Part shown: positions 8,631-16,834 of the stretch, piece after piece | How the letters are laid out: each line of letters begins with the position of its first letter | Numbering within the stretch: position 1 is the stretch's first letter | Assembly (NCBI GenBank): GCA_022710935.1 | Contig: JAKLFY010000008.1 | Coordinates: 53,637 to 117,636 of the forward strand | Length of the DNA: 64,000 nt | Source of the DNA: Verrucomicrobiota bacterium | GTDB taxonomy: Bacteria > Verrucomicrobiota > Verrucomicrobiia > Limisphaerales > J093 | Direction of reading: 5' to 3' | Translations under genes and position numbers: made by a program | The notes under the pieces: model-generated | The model's database searches: none | Told to the model about the DNA's origin: nothing | The model's input: only the letters and a program-made list of their open reading frames with translations

Positions 8631-9281
8631 CTATTGCACCGAGAAGGTCCGATTCCATGCGCCAGCCGCTTCCTTCTGGATCCAGAAGGCCTCGCCCACC
8701 CCAATCGTCGGCTCACCGCCACTCCAGCCGAACAGCCCGGTGAAGGTGTTGCCGTCCTTGTAGCCTGCGCCGCGATTGTGCTGGTACACCGTGTCGCCGT
8801 CGACCGCCACATAGCCCAAATCGGTCACCAACAGGCCCGCTTGAGGAACCTGTGACGACACCATGTTGAACCCGGCAGCCAACGGAGTGGTCAGCGTGCC
8901 CTGCTTGACATCGCCAACGAACGTGATCGTTACGGCAGCGCTGCCCTCGACAAAGACGAATGCGCCCTCGCCGGGCACCAACGTCAAAGCAGGATCAGAC
9001 CAACCGAACAACGAGGTGTAACTGACCGTGTCCAGATACTTGCCGTTCGCATTGTCGAACTTGTAGACCGCCGAGCCGTCAGGCAACGCGGTGCCGAACA
9101 GGACGCCGACGGTGTTTCCGTTAGCCGCTGTGTTGTCGAGCGGGTTGGCAATCAGATTCCAACCAGCCTTCAACTCGCTGTTGACGTAACCCACGACGTT
9201 GACCGAGTAGACCTGCGCGGACACCGTGGCGGCACCCACAAGGCCTAACGCAGCCGTCAGTAATGCTGTTTTAGTTCTCAT
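8631..9281 (-). CDS. Secreted protein with two homologous half-repeats
   Basis: A 216-residue protein. The start ATG 9281 gives the signal peptide MRTKTALLTAALGLVGAATVSAQ; the longer frame from 9491 adds an implausible N-terminus. The mature part opens VYSVNVVGYVN and then contains two similar halves. The first is GWNLIANPLDN ... YTSLFGWSDPALTLVPGEGAFVF and the second is GFNMVSSQVPQ ... FTGLFGWSGGEPTIGVGEAFWI. Proteins with this pattern are common as unexplained secreted proteins in this kind of genome. No catalytic residues are evident. It lies 51 bases upstream of the PEP-CTERM gene on the same strand and may be co-transcribed with it. Confidence 0.75.
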   Translation of the reverse strand: MRTKTALLTAALGLVGAATVSAQVYSVNVVGYVNSELKAGWNLIANPLDNTAANGNTVGVLFGTALPDGSAVYKFDNANGKYLDTVSYTSLFGWSDPALTLVPGEGAFVFVEGSAAVTITFVGDVKQGTLTTPLAAGFNMVSSQVPQAGLLVTDLGYVAVDGDTVYQHNRGAGYKDGNTFTGLFGWSGGEPTIGVGEAFWIQKEAAGAWNRTFSVQ

Positions 9282-9530
9282 ATGTTGTTTTTTGTTGTTT
9301 CCGTGTGTGCGCGCAATCTCACAAGTCAACCAGCCCGTGTCAATGTTTTTTTGGCTTTTTTTGAACGTTCCAGGGCCCCCCAGCAGCCCGTCACCCACAG
9401 ATTCGGCCCACCAGGTCCAAAAACGACGTCGGACGCCCGAAGACTGATCCCCGATCGAGAGGTCGGACATATCTTCTCCCGAGGACCACATCTGACAGGA
9501 CCCGAATCACCATAACTGTTTGCAAGCCAA

Positions 9531-9561
9531 TCTGTAGGCCGCGTGCCCCCACGCGGCGCAA
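9531..9561. repeat. 31-base palindromic repeat, copy 1
   Basis: It is identical over 31 bases to 9621-9651. It begins TCTGTAGGCC and contains the inverted repeat CCGCGTG/CACGCGG. The form resembles a REP-like intergenic palindrome. A cousin (TGTAGCCGCGGACGTCAGTC) occurs at 28041. Confidence 0.85.
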
Positions 9562-9620
9562 GGACAGAAATCGGTGCAGACGCCGGGTCAGGGGAAGGCC
9601 TACAAGCTGAGGATGCCAAC

Positions 9621-9651
9621 TCTGTAGGCCGCGTGCCCCCACGCGGCGCAA
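9621..9651. repeat. 31-base palindromic repeat, copy 2
   Basis: An exact second copy of 9531-9561, 90 bases downstream in the same orientation. Confidence 0.85.
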
Positions 9652-9748
9652 ACTCGATCCCCACCGGCAGCCTCGAGACATCCCGTGCCCCAACGGGGTA
9701 TCACGCTTTTCTTTGTCTTGTGGACGACCCCCAGTTACGGTTGAGCCC

Positions 9749-10468
9749 GTGATCGGGGCTTTGATCAACGCAGCCGGCATCGTGGTCGGCGGGCTCGCAG
9801 GTTCATGGAGCGATGGCCAGTTGTCGCCTCACCGTCAGCGTCAGTTGCAGGTGTTGCTCGGCGCTTTCACGGTCTTCTTCGGCCTCAGCATTGTCTGGAG
9901 CGGCCTGCGGGGGTCATGGACTCAGTTCCTGAGCAAGTTCGCCCTGATGCTCGTCGCCCTGATGCTTGGCAAACTGACCGGACACGTGCTGCGCATTCAG
10001 CGTTGCGTCAACAAGGCCGGCAGGTTCGCCAGCAACCAACTCAGTCCCGATCAGGCCGTGTCCAACAGGAGTTTCAGTGACGTCTTTGTGGCGTGTGCCG
10101 CGGTCTATTGCCTCGCCCCCCTGGCTCTCCTGGGATCGTTGGCCGAGGGTCTGCACGGGGATCTTCGCCCGCTGATCATCAAAACGATCATGGACGGCTT
10201 GGCGGCCATGGCCTTTGCGCGGATCTTCCCCGGCGCCGTGCTGCTCAGCGCGGTTCCAGTGTTCGTCTGGCAGGGCACGCTGACGCTCGGGACGCGCTTT
10301 CTTCTGCCCACGCTCGAGCGGGGCCTGCTGGTCGACACCCTCACCGCCACCGCGGGCATGCTGATCTTCGCAGTGGCTCTGGTGATCCTGCGCTTGCGCC
10401 GGATCGAGCTGGCGGACTACTGGCCCAGCCTCCTGTACGCCCCGCTCCTGACCATGCTCTTTCGCTAG
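9749..10468 (+). CDS. DUF554 family membrane protein
   Basis: A 239-residue integral membrane protein starting at GTG 9749 (MIGALINAAGIVVGGLAG). DUF554 proteins begin in the same way with a glycine-rich first helix. About six or seven hydrophobic segments are seen, with the family motif region KTIMDGLAAMAFARIFPGAV. The 12 codons upstream of the GTG do not resemble the family. The biochemical role of DUF554 (YqgA/YdfK-like) is not established; a transport role is often suggested. It is convergent with the UroD-like gene. Confidence 0.85.
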   Translation: MIGALINAAGIVVGGLAGSWSDGQLSPHRQRQLQVLLGAFTVFFGLSIVWSGLRGSWTQFLSKFALMLVALMLGKLTGHVLRIQRCVNKAGRFASNQLSPDQAVSNRSFSDVFVACAAVYCLAPLALLGSLAEGLHGDLRPLIIKTIMDGLAAMAFARIFPGAVLLSAVPVFVWQGTLTLGTRFLLPTLERGLLVDTLTATAGMLIFAVALVILRLRRIELADYWPSLLYAPLLTMLFR

Positions 10469-10485
10469 AGTGACTTCCTTTTGAG

Positions 10486-11478
10486 TCAGGTTTGTGCGCC
10501 GCGAGCAGCAGCGAAAAAGGCCTCGATGTTCCCAATCGGCGTCTGAGGCGGGATGTCGCAGCCCGATGACAGAACGCAGTTGCGGGACATCCGCGTGGCG
10601 TCGAGCAGGGCGCGCGTGGCGGCGCGAACCTGTTCGGGAGTGGACCGGACGAACACGCCCGAGGGGTCGAGATTGCCGGCCAGGATGACGTCCGACGGGG
10701 CTTTGGCAAGGGCGCCTGGCAGATCCATGGGCGCGCCGAAGTGGAAAACCCGAGCGCCCGCGTGCAGCGCGGCGTCGAGATGGATCAGCTTGGCGGCGCA
10801 ATTGTGGAGGATCAGGGTGAAGGTATCGTCGTCGACCGCCTCGACGATCCGGCGGATGTACGCCGAGGAAAAGGCCGTCATCGCCCGCGGAGAGAGCAGG
10901 CCGGCCGTCGGTTCGGCCATCACCAGGCCGTCGGCGCCGGCGGCTTTGAAGGCCTTCGCGTACGCCGCAAGAAACGCGGTGGCCTTTTCCAGAAGCAGGT
11001 GTGTCAGATCCGTGTTCTCGATGGTCAGGCCGAGCGCTTCGCTCACGCCGTACAACCGCGCAGCCAGAGAGAACGGACCCAGCATCGACGCGAGCACCAA
11101 CGGGCGGCCGGGCAGGGTCCGCAGTCGCCGCGCCGTTTCCAAATACACGCGGGTCCGTCCCGCGCCCGGTTCGGGGATCGCCAGTCGCTCGGCCGCATCG
11201 CGCGTCGTCACCAACCGCCCGACCACCGTCGGCACCTCGTGGTCGGCGAAAGCAACCTCGCACCCGAACGCCTCCGACTCGACGCTCAGGTCCATGGCGG
11301 TGAGCACAACGGGTGTGGCAAACTCCCGGTGCAGGGCGGCCAGGACCTCGAAGAGGACCTGCGGATCGGTCACCATCTGCCGCACGGTGGCTCCGACCAG
11401 CGGAGCTCCGGGATAGGTCAGGATGGGCATCGCAAAACGCCGGTCGGCGTGGAACACCAAGTCGATAAACGCGCTCAT
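10486..11478 (-). CDS. Uroporphyrinogen-decarboxylase-like (MtaA/MtbA-type) methyltransferase
   Basis: A 330-residue TIM-barrel protein of the UroD superfamily. It carries the zinc motif of corrinoid-dependent methyltransferases: HNC in ILHNCAAK and a late Cys in SSGCDIPP, giving H-x-C...C. These residues activate thiols in MtaA/MtbA and are absent from true HemE. DIPPQTPIGNIEAF near the C-terminus is also typical. It is therefore more likely a corrinoid or methyl-group transferase than a haem enzyme. It is last in a minus-strand group after the GH2 gene. No corrinoid protein partner is visible in the window. Confidence 0.8.
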   Translation of the reverse strand: MSAFIDLVFHADRRFAMPILTYPGAPLVGATVRQMVTDPQVLFEVLAALHREFATPVVLTAMDLSVESEAFGCEVAFADHEVPTVVGRLVTTRDAAERLAIPEPGAGRTRVYLETARRLRTLPGRPLVLASMLGPFSLAARLYGVSEALGLTIENTDLTHLLLEKATAFLAAYAKAFKAAGADGLVMAEPTAGLLSPRAMTAFSSAYIRRIVEAVDDDTFTLILHNCAAKLIHLDAALHAGARVFHFGAPMDLPGALAKAPSDVILAGNLDPSGVFVRSTPEQVRAATRALLDATRMSRNCVLSSGCDIPPQTPIGNIEAFFAAARGAQT

Positions 11479-11537
11479 TTGTTTCCGATCCGTTTACCCG
11501 CAGGCCCGAGGCGCGGCAAGCGGCGAAACCAACACCC

Positions 11538-14500
11538 TCACTTCAGAACCTCCGTCCGGGGATCATAAGGCGCCGTGCCGAGCGTGACCGGACGGAAGAT
11601 GCCGCCGGCCCCGTACCAATCGTAAACGCGCACGGCGATGCAGTGCGATGCGCCGGGCCGCAGCCGCCCGGTCAGGTCGTGACTGAATCGCTCGTTGAAC
11701 GTGTCTTGCCGGGTTGCCGGGTCGCCCCGCCTTGCCGCCAATTCGCCGTCCACAAACAACTCGTAGCAATCGTCCACTCCCTCGAAGGTCAGATAGATCG
11801 GGCGCCCGCGCCAGCGTTCGGGGACGTCCACCGCGATCCTGTACCACGCCCAGTGATCGAGTGCGGGATGGCCCTGCGATTCCCAGTGCGCGCCCACCTT
11901 GATCTCCGCCCAACTCGAATCGTCAAGTGCCGGCGCAGCCCAGCCCGCCTGCACCCCGTCCGACTGCGGATCGGGCTTGAACCGCCACGACCGCTCGGTG
12001 AGCGGCAGCTTGTCCTCATGCAGCTTCGCCTTGAGCCCGTTCCACAGCCCGGCCGAGATGGCGCGCCGCGGCGATTCCCCCTCCGCCAGGTGGCGGACGA
12101 GTTCACCGGCCGACCAGCGCCCCGCCGCGTTGTGCGCTCCCCCGTGGCGCAAGGCGCTGACCAGCAGGCGGCCTTCTCCCACGCGCGTCTCGAACACCAG
12201 GCCATGTGTCTTGACCGTGCCGTGATCATGCGTGTCCCACAGCAGCAACACGGGATCAACCTGGTCGAGAAACGGCAGATCAAGAATCACATCCCCCGCC
12301 AAATCGAAGTGCTGCAGATCCACAAGCAGAGCCCGCGGCATCCGGCCCATCAGCGCGTGCCCCGGCACATAAGGCGCGCCGCGCAGGAACCAATGAGCCG
12401 ACAACCGAAAGCTGCCGGCGCCGCCGTCGGGCAGCATGAGCACGCGCCCGCCCCTCTCGAGGAAGTCCACCAGCCCGTCATCGAACCGCGCCGCGACCCG
12501 GATCTCCGAAAGGTCATCGCCGGACGACCCCTCGATGCCTGGAAAAACCTCTGCCATCGCCCCCGCGTCTCCCGATGCGCCCGCTCGAAGCGTGGTCCCC
12601 GCGGGAAGCGATTGGCGCGGTACGATCCAGACAGGCCAGTGGTTGCGAAAGCGCTGTCGACCCGCGCGCACTTCGGCCTGGACCACCGCCGCCACGGGGC
12701 GATCCGATTCGGGCAGCGAAATATCCATGTCGAGTCCCTCAAACACGCTCCCCGGTGCCAGACGCGGCAGTCGCGCCCGCTGCGTCGACCGTGCCGAGTC
12801 GCGCACGCCCTCGACGGCCAGCGTGACCGCCAGTTCCGCTTCATCGAGGTCCTCGACTCCGAAATGGCTGACCCGCATGCTCCCGCGCAATCGCCCGCCC
12901 GCCTCGAAACTCCGGCAGTCGTCTTGGGTCTCGAGCAGGCAAATCGTGTCTCCCTGCCAATCCCAGGCCCGCGCGGGCCACTTGGGACGATCCAGAAAGT
13001 CGATCAGCCCCATCGAGGCCTTGGGAATATCGCGGATCACGCTGATCACGTAGCCGCCCTGGGGCGCCTCCCGGCGAAAGGCCTCGACCTGATACTTGCG
13101 CATCAGCCAGGCGTAGCGCAGCGAATCCGGCAGCAACTGGTCGAGCCCTTCCGGCCCGGCCAGCGCGCGCATCTGGTCCATCCAGGCCGGCTGGCGGTCG
13201 AACGCGGCGGGCGTCCAATACGGGCGCTCGCCTCGCAACCGGTTCTCGAGCGGTTGACGCGGCACCCAGGTGTCGGCCGCCATCGCCTCGCCCAGCACCA
13301 GCGGCTTGGGGCCGTGCTCGGCGGCGTACCGGGTCAGCCGCCCAATGGTCCGCACCCAGGTGTGATTGTTGCCGTACGGATGATCGTCGAAGAAATCGCT
13401 CACGCGGTTCCACTCGATCCAACTGGAATCGTCCTCGATCACCGCGCCGGGGATCATCGCGTGAGCCAGGTCGTACAGCGATTGAATCACCTCGAGGTCG
13501 GCCCCGGGCCCCGTCTCGCAGGTCAGGCTCCGAAGGATCACCGAGGGGTGATTGCGATCGTACTGGAAGAACTCGATGAACTCGCGGCGCAACGGCTCCA
13601 GAAACTGTGGCGTCAACTGCGGATGCCACGTCGGGTACTCCATCCAGGCCAACATCCCGAATTCGTCGCACATCTCGAGATAGCGCCTGGGCGGCACCCA
13701 CAGACAAAACTTCATCAGGTTGAATCCGCGCTCGCGTGCGAATGCAAGGTCCCGACGGAATCGGCCCTCGTCCGGAAACGGCGCCAAACGCGGCGGGTAA
13801 TACCCCCAGTTCAAGAGACCGCGCACGTTCAGCGGGACGCCGTTCAGGCGCAACTGATCGCCCACTGCCTGGATCGAGCGAAAGGCCGCGCGTGTGCCGA
13901 CGAAGTCGCCCTTCCGCGCCCCCCGATCGGGAAGCTGCACGGCAACCTCGTACAGGACCGGCGCCCGCGGCGACCAGAAGACCGGTGCGCCAACCGGAAT
14001 CTCCGCGCGCAGCGCGCAGCCCTCCCGCCGCAAAACCCCGCGCCTGGCTCGACCCTCCCCCGCCGCCGGCTCGACCGGCTGCAGCCGAAGCAGAGCCGAC
14101 TGCCATTTGCGTTCACCCTCGAGCCGCCACTTAACGCTGAGTGTGTCCACCGACTCGGCCGTCTCCCCGACCAAAGGCACATCGAGCTCCAGACACCCGG
14201 TCGATGGATTGCCCGCCGCACGGAGACTCAAGTCGTCAATCCACACCGGCGGCACCCGCAGCAGTGACACTTCGCGCCATAACCCGCCGAAATGGGGCTG
14301 AACAATGGGCAGAAAACCCTGGGTGTTGTGCCCCACCTTCTCGTCCAACCGCACCCGGATCTCGTTCGTGGCGTCGGCCCCCGCCCGCAGCGCCTCCGTG
14401 ACGTCGAGTCGAAATGGCGTCCACCCTCCAAGGTGGCGTCCGACCTTCCGGTCGTTCACCCACACATCAGCCTCGGTCGCCGCCGCCTCGAAGTGGAGCA

Positions 14501-14783
14501 GCAGGCGGTCCCCACCCGGCGGCGCCTCTCCCCTCCACGCCAGGCGATACCAGCCGACGCCGTTGAAGTTCGTGCCCTCGTGGGTTTCGAAGGACGATGG
14601 CACACAGACGCGCTTCCACTGGCTGGCAGGCGCTCCGTTCGTCTGGAACAACCAGTCCCCGCAGAGACTCCGCTCGCTTCGGGCCGACGAAGCAGCCGCG
14701 GCGGGGGCCGCCGGCGCAACAAACAGAAGGACAAGCGCTGTGCGTGCAACACATCCTGCAATCCGCTCGCGGAGTCTGCACAG
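11538..14783 (-). CDS. Glycoside hydrolase family 2-like exported enzyme, start codon uncertain
   Basis: About 1081 residues with a signal-like segment (TALVLLFVAPAAPAAAA). Domains in order: an N-terminal jelly-roll sugar-binding domain (GDWLFQTN ... WYRLAW ... DVWVND), an Ig-like domain, the TIM barrel (FNLMKFCLWVPPRRYLEMCDEFG), a long middle region, and a second jelly-roll near the end (WYRIAVDVPERWRGRPIYL). The likely acid/base is Glu in LRSLTCETG, where Cys replaces the usual Asn. The likely nucleophile is Glu in VLGEAMA. No ATG, GTG or TTG lies in frame just upstream of the signal segment. I placed the start at CTG 14783, but ATT or a repeat-disrupted start is possible. The frame continues upstream into repeats and the next gene and should not be trusted there. 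Confidence 0.72.
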   Translation of the reverse strand: MCRLRERIAGCVARTALVLLFVAPAAPAAAASSARSERSLCGDWLFQTNGAPASQWKRVCVPSSFETHEGTNFNGVGWYRLAWRGEAPPGGDRLLLHFEAAATEADVWVNDRKVGRHLGGWTPFRLDVTEALRAGADATNEIRVRLDEKVGHNTQGFLPIVQPHFGGLWREVSLLRVPPVWIDDLSLRAAGNPSTGCLELDVPLVGETAESVDTLSVKWRLEGERKWQSALLRLQPVEPAAGEGRARRGVLRREGCALRAEIPVGAPVFWSPRAPVLYEVAVQLPDRGARKGDFVGTRAAFRSIQAVGDQLRLNGVPLNVRGLLNWGYYPPRLAPFPDEGRFRRDLAFARERGFNLMKFCLWVPPRRYLEMCDEFGMLAWMEYPTWHPQLTPQFLEPLRREFIEFFQYDRNHPSVILRSLTCETGPGADLEVIQSLYDLAHAMIPGAVIEDDSSWIEWNRVSDFFDDHPYGNNHTWVRTIGRLTRYAAEHGPKPLVLGEAMAADTWVPRQPLENRLRGERPYWTPAAFDRQPAWMDQMRALAGPEGLDQLLPDSLRYAWLMRKYQVEAFRREAPQGGYVISVIRDIPKASMGLIDFLDRPKWPARAWDWQGDTICLLETQDDCRSFEAGGRLRGSMRVSHFGVEDLDEAELAVTLAVEGVRDSARSTQRARLPRLAPGSVFEGLDMDISLPESDRPVAAVVQAEVRAGRQRFRNHWPVWIVPRQSLPAGTTLRAGASGDAGAMAEVFPGIEGSSGDDLSEIRVAARFDDGLVDFLERGGRVLMLPDGGAGSFRLSAHWFLRGAPYVPGHALMGRMPRALLVDLQHFDLAGDVILDLPFLDQVDPVLLLWDTHDHGTVKTHGLVFETRVGEGRLLVSALRHGGAHNAAGRWSAGELVRHLAEGESPRRAISAGLWNGLKAKLHEDKLPLTERSWRFKPDPQSDGVQAGWAAPALDDSSWAEIKVGAHWESQGHPALDHWAWYRIAVDVPERWRGRPIYLTFEGVDDCYELFVDGELAARRGDPATRQDTFNERFSHDLTGRLRPGASHCIAVRVYDWYGAGGIFRPVTLGTAPYDPRTEVLK

Positions 14784-15355
14784 GCCCCCTCTTTGGGAAG
14801 GCCGATCCCGCAGCCGCGCATACGCGTCAACCTTAGAGCCTGTCTGAAAACAGCACCCCTCGGAATCTCCAGAGAGGCTCTTAGGCCGGCTAAGATGCGG
14901 ACCCTGCACGGAAGCTGCCCGGGCACGAGCGTGTTCGGTCGCGCGGAGCGCTTGGAGTGCGTGTGCTTCAGCACCGCTTTGCAATGGGAACGCACGGAGG
15001 ACCGTCCTCGGAAAGCGGCGGTCAACCGCCGCACTCCAGACGCTTCGCGACCTCGGAGCCATACTGAGCAGAAGCGACTGCCACAACGAACACCGGCCCG
15101 AAGAGTTGGACACCCTCGACAGCGCTGCTCCGAGAAACCACTCAGGAGCTTTGCCTAGGTTGACGCGCATGCGCAGCCGCGGGATTGGCCCTGACGGATG
15201 ACAGTGATTGGTTCTCGCCCACATGGATCCATATTCTCGAGTGTTCGGCTTCGCCCCGGTCACAACTCCATGAAACATGCCGGTTTTCATCGGTGCCCTA
15301 TCCGTGTTCGATCCGTGGCTCCTATTCAATCCGTGCTTGGTCCAAGGCTCCTCTT
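14784..15355. repeat. Composite dispersed repeat region between GH2 and OYE-like genes
   Basis: This 572-base stretch lacks a credible gene. A sequence beginning TTGACGCG(T/C)ATGCGC lies inverted at its left end (about 14785-14832) and direct at about 15159-15197, with the same element again at 38193-38227. The segment around 14955-14985, containing TGTGCTTCAGCACCGC, recurs inverted around 37890-37915. The segment CTCCAGACGCTTCGCGACCTCGG resembles 38115-38135. Chance frames cross it on both strands. Confidence 0.6.
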
Positions 15356-16834
15356 TCATCCCCGTTTCATCCTCTTGAGCACGCCCGCCTCCGGTTTCTC
15401 CGCGTAATACCCGTCCAGCGGATAGCATCCGCTGATCAGGCCGTTGCGCGGCGCCGTTGTGCAGTCGCTGAACGTGCGGCAGATGCGCTTGGTCTGCAAC
15501 CGCCCCGCCTCGACGGCATCCGCCAGCATCCGCGGATAGCTCAGCACGGCGCGGCCAACGCCCACAACATCGACCCATCCCGCCCGCAACACGGCCTGGG
15601 CGACGTGCGGCAGATAATCCTGCAGGTAGCTGTAGGCCGATCCGACGATCAGCAACCCAGCCGGAGCCGCCGCTTTGAGCTCTCGCACGGCCCACAGGTG
15701 CCGCGCCACCCCGGCCAGCGGATCCTCCGGCGGTCGATAGGCGTCGCTGGGTGGATACGCCGCCGGGCGCTGGATGTGCGGACAGTAATAAGGCGATCCG
15801 GCCGTGAGGTTGAGCACCTTGATTCCCAGCTCGCCGCACAACGCCATGAACCGAAACGCCTCCGAGAGATCGGGCTTGACCGGGTCGAGCGGATCGATCC
15901 CGAACCCGTACCGATACGGCAGACACCCGCTGAAATCCTCGGGCACTCCCGGCCCCGGTTTGCCCGGCGCGGACCCCGCCGGGTCGGGTCTGAACGGGAC
16001 GCAGTCAAAGGCGCTCAAGCGCACGCCCAGATCGATCCGGTTCCCGCTGGCTCGTATCGCGGCGACCAGTTCGCGCAGAATGCGGGTGCGGTTTTCGAAG
16101 CTGCCGCCATACCGGCCCGGGCGCGCGTGCGCGCCCAGAAACTCGTGGAGCAAATACCCGTGGCAATGCTTCAAATCCACAAAGTCGGCCCCCGCCTCAG
16201 CCGCAATCCGCGCCGCCACGACGTAGTGCCCGATCAACGACTCGACCTCGGCGTCGCTCATCACCTGGGCGTCGCTCGAGACGCCGAACTTGCGATCGAG
16301 CAGCGGATGCCGATACGCGACCCGCGGCTCGGGCGGTTGCTTATCGCGCGTCCGGCAGAAACGCCCCGAATGAGTCAGTTGGAAGCCAATCACCAGGCCG
16401 TCCGCGCCGCCACACTGCTCCCGGTGCGCGCGTCGGGCGATCCGGCAGAGATCGGCCAGGCCGGCCCGGTGAGCATCGTCAATGACAAGCTGATGCGGAT
16501 TCGCCCGTCCATCGGGCCGGACCGCCATGGCCTCGCCGCCGCAGATCAGCTTGGCCCCGCTCTCCCCAAAGCGCTGCCACCGCCGCCGCACGTCATCGGT
16601 GACGCCGCCATCCGTGGTGCCATCCCATCCTTCCATCGGTTGCACGGCCCACCTGTTGGCCAGCCTCTTGCCGTTGATCGTGATGTCCGCAACGGGCTCG
16701 AGCAGGGGGGACGCCGGCCCGGCGAGAATCGCGTCGTCACACGGGATTTCGAGTCCCAGGGAGGCGGCGTGCCGGCGAAAGTCCTCAACGCTCTTGAGCG
16801 AGGGAATTCGGACCAGAGACACGGGCTCCTTCAT
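15356..16834 (-). CDS. Old-yellow-enzyme-like NADH:flavin oxidoreductase
   Basis: A 492-residue FMN-dependent TIM-barrel oxidoreductase. Family features are ANRWAVQPMEGWDG near the N-terminus, LTHSGRF, the loop HCHGYLLHEFL and RPGRYGGSFENRTRI, and the phosphate-binding end VDVVGVGRAVL. It lacks the C-terminal FAD/NADH domains of 2,4-dienoyl-CoA reductase, though it is longer than a minimal OYE. ATG 16834 overlaps the stop of the GH88-like gene (ATGA), so the pair is translationally coupled. In this cluster it may reduce an unsaturated or keto sugar acid (inference). Confidence 0.85.
   Translation of the reverse strand: MKEPVSLVRIPSLKSVEDFRRHAASLGLEIPCDDAILAGPASPLLEPVADITINGKRLANRWAVQPMEGWDGTTDGGVTDDVRRRWQRFGESGAKLICGGEAMAVRPDGRANPHQLVIDDAHRAGLADLCRIARRAHREQCGGADGLVIGFQLTHSGRFCRTRDKQPPEPRVAYRHPLLDRKFGVSSDAQVMSDAEVESLIGHYVVAARIAAEAGADFVDLKHCHGYLLHEFLGAHARPGRYGGSFENRTRILRELVAAIRASGNRIDLGVRLSAFDCVPFRPDPAGSAPGKPGPGVPEDFSGCLPYRYGFGIDPLDPVKPDLSEAFRFMALCGELGIKVLNLTAGSPYYCPHIQRPAAYPPSDAYRPPEDPLAGVARHLWAVRELKAAAPAGLLIVGSAYSYLQDYLPHVAQAVLRAGWVDVVGVGRAVLSYPRMLADAVEAGRLQTKRICRTFSDCTTAPRNGLISGCYPLDGYYAEKPEAGVLKRMKRG

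Larger units (their letters stand above)
9282..9748. other. Intergenic stretch between divergent genes, with repeats
   Basis: This 467-base gap separates the secreted protein (-) and the DUF554 gene (+). It holds a T-rich segment just upstream of the minus-strand gene, two copies of a 31-base palindromic repeat (annotated separately) and a related short palindrome near 9680-9705. No convincing gene was seen. Confidence 0.5.

Noticed and set aside
11643..14267. An 874-codon plus-strand frame opposite the GH2 gene
   Set aside because: Antisense shadow: no domains, Arg/Pro/His-rich, while the minus strand encodes a recognisable GH2 enzyme.
14784..15926. N-terminal extension of the GH2 frame
   Set aside because: It is translated from dispersed repeats and from the 3' half of the OYE-like gene in another frame, and it precedes a signal peptide, which must be near the true start.
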